Assembly: GCF_000297435.1 (NCBI RefSeq)
Contig: NZ_CAIP01000156.1
Span: forward strand, 1-5,976
From: Microcystis sp. T1-4
GTDB taxonomy: Bacteria; Cyanobacteriota; Cyanobacteriia; Cyanobacteriales; Microcystaceae
Length of the DNA: 5,976 nt
Reading direction: 5' to 3'
In this document: positions 1-5,898 of the stretch, one piece after another
How positions within the stretch are numbered: position 1 is the first letter of the stretch
How the letters are laid out: each line of letters begins with the position of its first letter
Notes under the pieces: model-generated
Databases searched by the model: none
What the model saw: the letters and a program-made list of their open reading frames with translations, nothing else
What the model was told of the DNA's origin: nothing
Translations under genes and position numbers: made by a program

Positions 1-37
1 TTCATAATTCCCACGTCCACCTAATTAGTATTTTCCT

Positions 38-664
38 ATGCTTAGTCAGCAACTTTGGCACAGCCATCAAGATCTAGTGCAAGCTTGTCTAGAACACCCT
101 TTTGTGCGAGGTATCGCCACAGGAAAGCTTAAACGGGACTGTTTCGCTTTTTATGTCGGTCAAGATGCTTTTTTTCTGGAATCTTTCGCCCGTGCTTACA
201 GTATCGCCGCCGCTAAAGCTCCCGATTGGCAGGGATTTACTAGCTTTCATCGGTTAGCGGCAGGGGTATTAACGGAATTAAAATTACACGAAAATTACGC
301 TTTACAGTGGGGGGTTGACCTGAGAAAGGTTCAGCCCGCTAATGCCACCCGTCGCTATCGGGATTTTCTTCTCGCTACCGCTTGGATGGGTGACATCGGT
401 GCGATTGCCGTGGTGATGAGTCCCTGTATGGGTCTTTATGCTTATCTGGGTCAACAATTAGCCTTAGAACCGATTTCTGAGAATCCCTATCAAGCTTGGA
501 TTGATAGTTATAGTGGGGATGAATTCGCAGCTTTAGCAAGCCAGTTAGAGGAATTAGTGGATAAATACGCCCTGATGACGGAAAATATCTCTTTATCCTA
601 TCGTTATGCCCTTAGTTGTGAACTGGATTTCTTTAGTGCCGCCTACAGCCGGGGCAAATCTTAA
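38..664 (+). CDS. tenA: TenA family thiaminase II / aminopyrimidine aminohydrolase
   Basis: A 208-residue cytosolic protein of normal TenA length. TenA enzymes hydrolyse aminopyrimidine breakdown products of thiamine to the hydroxymethylpyrimidine moiety (HMP), and can cleave thiamine itself, feeding thiamine salvage. Aligned by eye with Bacillus subtilis TenA, the sequence shows HPFVRGI near residues 20-26, YVGQD with the substrate-binding Asp43, the catalytic Cys130 in SPCMGLY, Tyr134, Tyr158 in WIDSYSGDEF, and Glu195 in CELDFF near the C-terminus. The retained Cys places it in the classical TenA_C branch rather than TenA_E. The residue matching B. subtilis Tyr47 is Phe46. The start is the first ATG that gives the family N-terminus; no Shine-Dalgarno motif is visible in the 37 bases before it. 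The next gene is 75 bp downstream and functionally unrelated, so no thiamine operon is visible. A thiamine-related gene further upstream cannot be excluded. Confidence 0.92.
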   Translation: MLSQQLWHSHQDLVQACLEHPFVRGIATGKLKRDCFAFYVGQDAFFLESFARAYSIAAAKAPDWQGFTSFHRLAAGVLTELKLHENYALQWGVDLRKVQPANATRRYRDFLLATAWMGDIGAIAVVMSPCMGLYAYLGQQLALEPISENPYQAWIDSYSGDEFAALASQLEELVDKYALMTENISLSYRYALSCELDFFSAAYSRGKS

Positions 665-739
665 AGTTTTCCCGTCATAATGTTAAGAAATATAAATAAC
701 GCTAAGATTAAGGTAAGCAAAATCGTCATTATAAAAATA

Positions 740-1087
740 ATGTTTCCTTCGCAACCCACCGAAAACGAACTCCTGAAAACTATCTTGGAACCTCTACTAG
801 AGGATTTCACCCATTGGTTTTCCCGTTCCCGTCTCCTCCTCGAATCCGAGAGATTATCCTTTCTCAGCATTGAGGAACAAGACGATTTATTAGCAAGAGT
901 CAAAAACGCCCAACAGGAGGTGGCCACGGCTTATTTACTCTTTAAAACCACAGGTGGTCAGGTGGGTATCGAGGCCAAGATGTTGTTGCCTTGGCATCAG
1001 CTGGTGGCAGAGTGTTGGGGTGTCAGTGGTCGTCGTCGTCGATTACAGGGTTGGGGAGAATATCAATCTCCTCAAACTGACGCTTAA
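740..1087 (+). CDS. DUF2605 family protein, function unknown
   Basis: A 115-residue, probably soluble and mostly helical protein that I recognise as the cyanobacterial DUF2605 family. Characteristic stretches are ELLKTILEPLLEDF (residues 10-23), WFSRSRLLLESE (26-37), FLSIEEQDDLLARVKNAQQE (41-60), TTGGQVGIE (70-78) and PWHQLVAECW (84-93), followed by a basic RRRR tail at 98-101. No signal peptide, membrane helix or catalytic motif is visible. The frame is open to an earlier ATG at 680, giving 135 residues. The extra 20 residues are Lys/Ile/Asn-rich, look like translated AT-rich intergenic DNA and do not resemble the family N-terminus, so I chose the ATG at 740. Neither start has a clear Shine-Dalgarno motif. 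The gene lies 99 bp upstream of a DUF2973-type gene. I recall these two families being neighbours in other cyanobacteria, but could not check. Function is unknown. Confidence 0.78.
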   Translation: MFPSQPTENELLKTILEPLLEDFTHWFSRSRLLLESERLSFLSIEEQDDLLARVKNAQQEVATAYLLFKTTGGQVGIEAKMLLPWHQLVAECWGVSGRRRRLQGWGEYQSPQTDA

Positions 1088-1139
1088 CCTGAAACTTTTT
1101 GGTAAGCTAGAGAGTTGAGCGAATTTTTAGCATAAAGTT

Positions 1140-1168
1140 TTGGCAATTTAGGAATATTCACACATAAT
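1140..1168 (+). promoter_or_regulatory. Putative sigma70-type promoter for the DUF2973 gene
   Basis: TTGGCA (1140-1145) and CATAAT (1163-1168) each match the sigma70 consensus at five of six positions and are separated by exactly 17 bp. Transcription would be expected to start near 1175, only about 12 bases before the ATG at 1187. That falls inside the GGGAG ribosome-binding motif at 1173-1177, so either the start is slightly upstream or this promoter is not the main one. The 99-bp gap between the two small genes makes a separate promoter plausible. This is sequence resemblance only. Confidence 0.35.
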
Positions 1169-1186
1169 TCATGGGAGACTCGGCCA

Positions 1187-1492
1187 ATGTTACATCTGCT
1201 CTATATCCTCGCCTTCACAGTTATCGCTTTTTTGACCATTAATAATTTAATTCGGAGTCTGATTACTGTCAGCATGGATTCCCAGAAACGTCCTGCTAAA
1301 TCGGCTAATTCCTATAATCCCTACGGTTATCCCATGACTTCCCATCCGGAACTTTTGGACGAGACTGGACAACCGATTAATGAACCCCTGTTAGTGATTC
1401 GTTCTCTCACTGTTGAAGATGCTCGTCAGCAGTTAGATGCCATTTATAATTCTTCTCCTGGTGCTACCAAAGAGCAAGATGAAGAAATCTAA
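1187..1492 (+). CDS. DUF2973 family protein, small membrane-anchored protein
   Basis: A 101-residue protein that I recognise as the cyanobacterial DUF2973 family. Residues 2 to about 18 (LHLLYILAFTVIAFLTI) form a hydrophobic helix that should anchor it in a membrane, with possible extension to residue 29. A polar linker at 30-52 contains YNPYGYP. The tail holds HPELLDETG (53-61), EPLLVIRSLTVEDARQQLDAIY (66-87) and an acidic end. A good Shine-Dalgarno motif, GGGAG at 1173-1177, sits 9 bases before the ATG and supports the start. The gene follows the DUF2605-type gene on the same strand. Its TAA stop is also the first three bases of a TAATTG direct repeat that flanks the MITE-like element downstream, so the reading frame ends right at the insertion boundary. 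The length agrees with family members as I remember them, so the protein is probably intact. No biochemical role can be deduced. Confidence 0.85.
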   Translation: MLHLLYILAFTVIAFLTINNLIRSLITVSMDSQKRPAKSANSYNPYGYPMTSHPELLDETGQPINEPLLVIRSLTVEDARQQLDAIYNSSPGATKEQDEEI

Positions 1493-1583
1493 TTGGGGTT
1501 GGCTGAATAAATCTAAAAATCTTGTTGGTTAAGACTTTGAGACCTTTTTGAAATCCAAAAGTGCTAGGCAAGAGAGTGATCAG

Positions 1584-1609
1584 GGGGAAAATTCAGGTGC
1601 TTTTTCCCC
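1584..1609. other. Perfect 8-bp inverted repeat (stem-loop) inside the MITE-like element
   Basis: GGGGAAAA at 1584-1591 pairs with TTTTCCCC at 1602-1609 around a 10-base loop. It is near the middle of the element. No T-run follows it (the next bases are GAAAATT), so it does not look like a standard intrinsic terminator for the DUF2973 gene, although it could form in single-stranded DNA or in read-through RNA. Confidence 0.45.
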
Positions 1610-1650
1610 GAAAATTAGGTAATTGACCTCCTCAAAATCGGTAAAACCCT

Positions 1651-1671
1651 ACACCCCACACCCCACACCCT
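1651..1671. repeat. C-rich heptanucleotide tandem repeat, three units of ACACCCC
   Basis: ACACCCC, ACACCCC and ACACCCT follow one another, followed by further C-rich sequence up to 1680. Short tandemly repeated heptanucleotides (STRRs, for example CCCCA(A/G)T in Calothrix) are an established cyanobacterial repeat class. Read in another phase this unit is CCCCACA, similar in style. It lies inside the right half of the MITE-like element, so it probably travels with it, and copy number is likely to vary between strains. Confidence 0.7.
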
Positions 1672-1716
1672 GCCCCCACCAGCAAACTTTTTCAGCAGAC
1701 CCTAATTGGTTCTAGA

Positions 1717-2370
1717 ATGGCAGTCCTTGAAAACAGATATATTTATCTACACGGTTTTGCTTCTAGCCCCCAATCAACAAAAGCGCAATTTTTGAGACAT
1801 TGTTGGCAAAAGAGGGGTTTAGCAATGGAAATTCCCGATCTTAACGGTGATGATTTTTCTAGCTTAACTCTCACTCGTCAGATTGTTCAAGTCGGCCAAT
1901 TGATTGAACAATCTCAGCTTCCTGTTACACTGATTGGTTCCAGTTTTGGCGGTTTAACGGCAGCTTGGCTGGCAGAAACTTATTTTCAGGTGCAAAGGCT
2001 CGTTTTATTAGCTCCCGCTTTTAATTTCGGTCCGATTTGGTTAGGACAATTGGAAGCGGAAACCCTAGCCAATTGGCAAAAATCTGGGAGTTTATCGGTT
2101 TATCACTACGGTTATCGCCGTTATCTGCCAATTGATTACAAGTTGATCGAGGACTTAGCCAATTATCCCCAAGAAAAGTTGATCAGGCAGCTGCCTACCC
2201 TGATTATTCATGGCAGTGATGATGAGGTGATTCCCCTAGAAAATAGTCGCTATTATGCTTTTTCTCGTCCTTGGGTACAGTTAATCGAATTAGATAGCGA
2301 TCATGCCCTTACCGATGTTTTGACGAGGATATGGGCTGAAATGCAATTATTCCTAGACATCGGTCTTTAG
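1717..2370 (+). CDS. YqiA/YcfP-type alpha/beta-fold hydrolase (putative esterase)
   Basis: A 217-residue alpha/beta hydrolase of the small YqiA/YcfP esterase type. The N-terminal IYLHGFASSP (9-18) provides the HG oxyanion element seen in this family. The nucleophile elbow is GSSFGG (74-79), with Ser76 as the likely nucleophile. HGSDDEVIP (165-173) provides the acid, probably Asp169, and SDHAL (194-198) provides His196. The triad is therefore complete and the enzyme should be active, presumably on short-chain esters; the natural substrate is unknown. There is no signal peptide, so it is probably cytosolic. The ATG at 1717 is the only sensible start: the HGF motif follows within 11 residues and the next in-frame Met is residue 37. 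No Shine-Dalgarno motif is visible, and all but about 14 bases of its upstream region is the MITE-like element. Composition (about 40% GC in lines counted) fits the upstream genes, not the helicase that begins 6 bp after its stop. Confidence 0.88.
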   Translation: MAVLENRYIYLHGFASSPQSTKAQFLRHCWQKRGLAMEIPDLNGDDFSSLTLTRQIVQVGQLIEQSQLPVTLIGSSFGGLTAAWLAETYFQVQRLVLLAPAFNFGPIWLGQLEAETLANWQKSGSLSVYHYGYRRYLPIDYKLIEDLANYPQEKLIRQLPTLIIHGSDDEVIPLENSRYYAFSRPWVQLIELDSDHALTDVLTRIWAEMQLFLDIGL

Positions 2371-2376
2371 GCGATC

Positions 2377-5300
2377 ATGACTAAACTTGAGGAACTAACG
2401 AGCGGCTCTATTGTCAACGGCATTCTGCCCAATCAAAGCATTACCGTCATCGAGGCCAAGTGGCATGGCAGCGACGCGGTAGAACTGACCTACAAAGATA
2501 CCAACGGACAACCCTACACAGAACTGCTCTTTCGATACCGAGAGCCAACCCTAGAGATTCTCACCGAAGGAAGACCGTGGGGTTTCGATGGCGACGGAGC
2601 TTTGCTGCGCCTAGTTTCCGAAGCCCATCGCATCCGGTTGGCCTACCTGTTTGACCCGCTTCTAGCCGTCCATACCTCTCTGGTGGAACCACTCCCTCAT
2701 CAAATCACTGCTGTTTACGGTGAGATGCTCGATCGCCAACCCCTACGCTTTTTGTTGGCCGATGACCCCGGGGCTGGGAAAACCATCATGGCGGGATTGT
2801 TAATTCGAGAACTCCTGATTCGAGGTGACTTAGCGCGCTGCTTAATCGTCTGTCCAGGCAGCCTCGCAGTCCAGTGGCAAGATGAACTACATAACAAATT
2901 TCACCTTCCCTTCGATATCCTCACCAATGACCGCCTCGAAACGGCCCGCACCGGCAACGCCCTCGCCGAAATGGGTCTGGTCATTGCCAGACTTGATAAA
3001 CTCAGCCGTAATGACGACCTCCAGAAGAAACTCCAGCAGACTGATTGGGATCTGGTCATCTGCGATGAGGCCCACAAGATGTCCGCTTCTTTCTTTGGTG
3101 GGGAAATCAGGGAAACAAAGCGTTACAAATTGGGCAAACTCCTCTCTAGCATTACCCGCCACTTCCTGCTGATGACCGCTACTCCCCACAACGGCAAAGA
3201 AGAAGACTTTCAGTTATTCCTAGCTCTACTCGATGGCGATCGCTTTGAGGGGCGATTCCGGGACGGAGTTCATGTATCAGATACTTCCGACCTGATGCGC
3301 CGTCTGGTCAAAGAGGAACTGCTCAAGTTTGACGGCAAGCCACTTTTCCCCGAAAGAATCGCTCACACGGTCAGTTACCCCCTCTCCGACCAAGAAGCGA
3401 TCCTCTACAGTCGAGTCACCGAGTATGTACGCGAAGAATTTGACCGAGCCGAAGCCCTGGCCAACGACGGGCGCAAGGGGACAGTCGGCTTTGCCCTCAC
3501 CATTTTGCAACGCCGCCTCGCCTCATCTCCGGAAGCCATCTATCAATCCTTGAAACGACGACGAGAGCGGCTGCAAAAGCGACTCCGAGAAGAAGAACTG
3601 CTCAAGCGAGGCCAGTCGCTGGAGATAGAATTTGCTACCGTCCTTGACCAAGACGACATCGATGACGACTTTGAGGATACCGATAGCAGCGAGCGGGAGG
3701 CTACGGTCGAAGAGGTGGTCGATCAGGCCACAGCATCCCGTACCATTGCCGAACTACAGATTGAAATCGCCCTGCTGAAAAAGCTTGAAGACCTAGCCAA
3801 TACCGTTCGACGGAGCGGAAAAGACCGTAAGTGGGAAGAGTTTTCCCATCTTCTCCAGGATGAAGCGGAGATGTTCGATGCAGGAGGATACCGCCGCAAA
3901 ATAGTCGTCTTCACCGAACACAGAGACACCCTCAACTACCTGAAAGAGCGGATCAGTACACTCCTTGGCAACCCAGAAGCTGTTGTCACCATTCACGGTG
4001 GCATGGGTCGGGAAGACCGCAAAAAAGCCGAAGAAGGCTTCAAGCAAGACGTAGGAGTACAGGTACTTCTGGCCACCGATGCCGCCGGAGAGGGGATCAA
4101 CCTGCAACGAGCGCATCTCATGGTCAATTATGACCTACCCTGGAACCCAAACCGCCTAGAACAGCGATTCGGTCGCATTCACCGAATTGGACAGACCGAG
4201 GTTTGTCATCTCTGGAATTTGGTGGCTCACGAAACCCGCGAGGGAGATGTGTATCGGACGCTCCTCGAAAAACTCGAAGCCGAACAAAAAGCTTTAGGCG
4301 GACGGGTGTTCGACGTATTAGGCAAAGCCATTGCGGGAAAAGAATTGCGCGAACTTCTCATCAAAGCCATCCGCTACGGCGATCGCCCAGATATAAAAGC
4401 ACGCTTAAACGAGGTCATCTCTGAAAAGCTCGATCAAGAGAGGCTAAGGGAATTGCTGGAAGAACGCGCCCTAGCACGCGATTCGATCGATGCTTCCAGG
4501 GTCCAGAAAATTCGAGAAGATATGGAGCGAGCCGAAGCCAGACGGTTACAGCCGCACTTCATCGCCGCATTTTTCCTGGAAGCCTTCCAACGCTTAGGCG
4601 GCACCCTACGCCAGCGAGAGCCAAAGCGATACGAAATTACCAACGTCCCCGCCGTTATCCGTAACAGAGACCGCTTTTTCGGGATAGGAGAGCCAATTCT
4701 CAAACGCTATGAGCGCATCTGTTTTGATAAAGACCTGATTAGTGTTCCGGGTAAACCCGTTGCTACCTTTGTCTGTCCCGGCCATCCCCTGTTAGATGCC
4801 ACTATCGATCTTGTCTTGGAACGGCATCGGGAATTACTCAGACGGGGGGCTATCCTAGTTGATGACAGTGATCCGAGCGAGGAAATTCGGGCGCTGGTGT
4901 ACTTAGAACACGCCATTCAAGACGCTCGGCTAAATCCCGATGGCAGACGGCGGGTGGTGTCGCGGCGAATGCAGTATGTGGAAATTCCTCTGTTTGCACC
5001 ACAGAGACAGGGAGAGAAGGATGCTGGGTATGCCCCTTATCTAGATTATCGTCCTTTGCAGGAGGAGGAGCGGGCGATCCTAGGGCCGATCCTTGATTCT
5101 CTCCCTATCGGTAATGAGATTGAGAGCCAGGCCCGCAATTATGCGATCGCTAACCTTGTCTCTTCCCATCTTCAGGAGGTACGGCAGCGCAAGGAAGAGT
5201 TAATTGAAAAGACCCTTATAGCAGTTAAAGACCGTCTGACCAAGGAGATCAACTACTGGGACCATCGGGCAGCCCAGTTGCGCCTACAGGAAGAAGCGGG

Positions 5301-5898
5301 GAAGACAAATGCGCGGATCAATTCCAACAAAGCCCAGATGCGGGCCGATGAACTACAAACGCGGTTGCAAAAGCGCTTGTCTGAATTGGAGCAGGAGCGT
5401 CATTTATCCCCATCGCCGCCGGTGGTGGTAGGGGCAGCCCTCATCGTACCGGGGGGACTGTTAGGGCGACTTTTAGGCAAGCCAATGTTTGCCCGGGAGA
5501 CAAAGCGCGTCGAGCAGCTGGCGATGGCGGCAGTCATGGCGGCCGAAAAAGCTTTGGGGTATGAACCGCGGGATGTGAGTGCCGAGAAGTGCGGCTATGA
5601 CATCGAATCGCGCAGGACCGGAACAGGCCGCTTACGGTTTATCGAAGTCAAGGGTAGAGTAGAAGGAGCAGAGACGGTGACTGTCACCAAGAACGAGATC
5701 CTTGCATCCTTTAACAAGCCAGAGGATTTTCTGCTGGCTTTGGTTTCGGTTTCTCCCTCAGAGGAGGTTCGGGTGAGATATGTGCGCCGGCCATTCCAGA
5801 GAGAACCGGATTTTGGGGCGTGTAGTGTTAATTATGATTGGGGAGAGTTATGGGAGAGGGGGGATATGATTGAACCACAAAGGCACGAAGGACACTAA
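2377..5898 (+). CDS. SNF2-type helicase with C-terminal DUF3883 (NOV_C) domain, probable defence-associated
   Basis: A 1173-residue superfamily 2 ATPase. After an N-terminal domain (about 1-100) come Walker A DDPGAGKT (129-136, Lys135), DEAH (230-233), TATPHNG (267-273), the second-lobe motif TDAAGEGINLQ (567-577) and motif VI QRFGRIHRIGQ (596-606, Arg600 and Arg603). All core ATPase motifs are intact. A charged insert with an Asp/Glu-rich patch (about 424-437) lies between the lobes. A long helical, probably coiled-coil stretch spans about 930-1010. The C-terminus resembles DUF3883, which I recall in the PD-(D/E)XK clan: Asp1075 (GYDIE) and Glu1090-Val-Lys1092 (FIEVKGR) fit the D...ExK pattern, so nuclease activity is possible but unproven. 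The ATG matches the family start; only a weak TAGG, overlapping the preceding stop, lies upstream. Similar helicases sit in anti-phage loci (DISARM DrmD is a comparable SNF2 protein), but no partners are visible. GC is well above the upstream genes, three HIP1 sites are present, and the last residues (PQRHEGH) come from a 33-bp repeat. Confidence 0.93.
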   Translation: MTKLEELTSGSIVNGILPNQSITVIEAKWHGSDAVELTYKDTNGQPYTELLFRYREPTLEILTEGRPWGFDGDGALLRLVSEAHRIRLAYLFDPLLAVHTSLVEPLPHQITAVYGEMLDRQPLRFLLADDPGAGKTIMAGLLIRELLIRGDLARCLIVCPGSLAVQWQDELHNKFHLPFDILTNDRLETARTGNALAEMGLVIARLDKLSRNDDLQKKLQQTDWDLVICDEAHKMSASFFGGEIRETKRYKLGKLLSSITRHFLLMTATPHNGKEEDFQLFLALLDGDRFEGRFRDGVHVSDTSDLMRRLVKEELLKFDGKPLFPERIAHTVSYPLSDQEAILYSRVTEYVREEFDRAEALANDGRKGTVGFALTILQRRLASSPEAIYQSLKRRRERLQKRLREEELLKRGQSLEIEFATVLDQDDIDDDFEDTDSSEREATVEEVVDQATASRTIAELQIEIALLKKLEDLANTVRRSGKDRKWEEFSHLLQDEAEMFDAGGYRRKIVVFTEHRDTLNYLKERISTLLGNPEAVVTIHGGMGREDRKKAEEGFKQDVGVQVLLATDAAGEGINLQRAHLMVNYDLPWNPNRLEQRFGRIHRIGQTEVCHLWNLVAHETREGDVYRTLLEKLEAEQKALGGRVFDVLGKAIAGKELRELLIKAIRYGDRPDIKARLNEVISEKLDQERLRELLEERALARDSIDASRVQKIREDMERAEARRLQPHFIAAFFLEAFQRLGGTLRQREPKRYEITNVPAVIRNRDRFFGIGEPILKRYERICFDKDLISVPGKPVATFVCPGHPLLDATIDLVLERHRELLRRGAILVDDSDPSEEIRALVYLEHAIQDARLNPDGRRRVVSRRMQYVEIPLFAPQRQGEKDAGYAPYLDYRPLQEEERAILGPILDSLPIGNEIESQARNYAIANLVSSHLQEVRQRKEELIEKTLIAVKDRLTKEINYWDHRAAQLRLQEEAGKTNARINSNKAQMRADELQTRLQKRLSELEQERHLSPSPPVVVGAALIVPGGLLGRLLGKPMFARETKRVEQLAMAAVMAAEKALGYEPRDVSAEKCGYDIESRRTGTGRLRFIEVKGRVEGAETVTVTKNEILASFNKPEDFLLALVSVSPSEEVRVRYVRRPFQREPDFGACSVNYDWGELWERGDMIEPQRHEGH
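3236..3243. repeat. HIP1 octamer GCGATCGC, first of three
   Basis: Exact match to HIP1, the octameric palindrome that is over-represented in many cyanobacterial genomes. It lies in the helicase gene between the TATP motif and the second ATPase lobe. No copy occurs in the first 2376 bases. Confidence 0.8.
4379..4386. repeat. HIP1 octamer GCGATCGC, second of three
   Basis: Exact match, here extended to the 10-base palindrome GGCGATCGCC (4378-4387), just after the second ATPase lobe of the helicase. Confidence 0.8.
5143..5150. repeat. HIP1 octamer GCGATCGC, third of three
   Basis: Exact match in the stretch before the coiled-coil region of the helicase. It lies in the G-rich 3' third of the gene, so both compositional halves of the gene carry HIP1. 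Confidence 0.8.

Larger units (their letters stand above)
1496..1702. mobile_element. MITE-like non-coding element with imperfect terminal inverted repeats
   Basis: The gap between the DUF2973 gene and the hydrolase gene is almost wholly one repeat-like unit. The left end starts GGGTTGGCTGAATAAA (1496-1511). The reverse complement of the right end (1702 back to 1687) starts GGGTCTGCTGAAAAAG. Aligning 1489-1514 against the reverse complement of 1684-1709 gives 19 matches in 26 positions, with the core GGGTnnGCTGAA. TAATTG occurs on both sides (1490-1495 and 1703-1708; TAATTGG if one more base is counted) and may be a target-site duplication. Because AATT is palindromic, part of it may instead belong to the inverted ends. 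No reading frame of note lies inside. Inside are a stem-loop and a heptanucleotide tract. I recall similar GGGTnTGCTGAA ends from Microcystis genomes but cannot name the parent insertion sequence. Confidence 0.55.

Noticed and set aside
650..674. Hairpin (CGGGG...AAA / TTT...TCCCG) over the tenA stop codon as a terminator
   Set aside because: The stem needs a bulge and a G-U pair, and no T-run follows it, so it does not qualify as an intrinsic terminator.
680..739. Twenty-residue N-terminal extension of the DUF2605-type protein from the ATG at 680
   Set aside because: The residues are Lys/Ile/Asn-rich, there is no Shine-Dalgarno motif, and the family-like sequence starts right after the ATG at 740.
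661..927. Antisense open frame of 88 codons over the start of the DUF2605 gene
   Set aside because: It lies opposite a recognisable gene, has a composition typical of a reverse-frame shadow and resembles no family known to me.
1083..1106. Inverted sequence CTTAACC / GGTAAG after the DUF2605 gene as a terminator
   Set aside because: The stem is only about six pairs with a bulge, and no T-tract follows.
1623..1651. TTGACC in the MITE-like element as the -35 box of a hydrolase promoter
   Set aside because: No acceptable -10 box is found 16-18 bases further on; the sequence there is AACCCTACA.
3793..4116. Antisense open frame of 107 codons inside the helicase gene, with the shorter frames on both strands there
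   Set aside because: All lie over conserved helicase-coding sequence and show no family signal or start context.
2377..5898. Naming the helicase drmD and calling a complete DISARM system
   Set aside because: No other DISARM gene is present, and related SNF2-DUF3883 proteins occur in several kinds of loci, so the motor alone does not identify the system.
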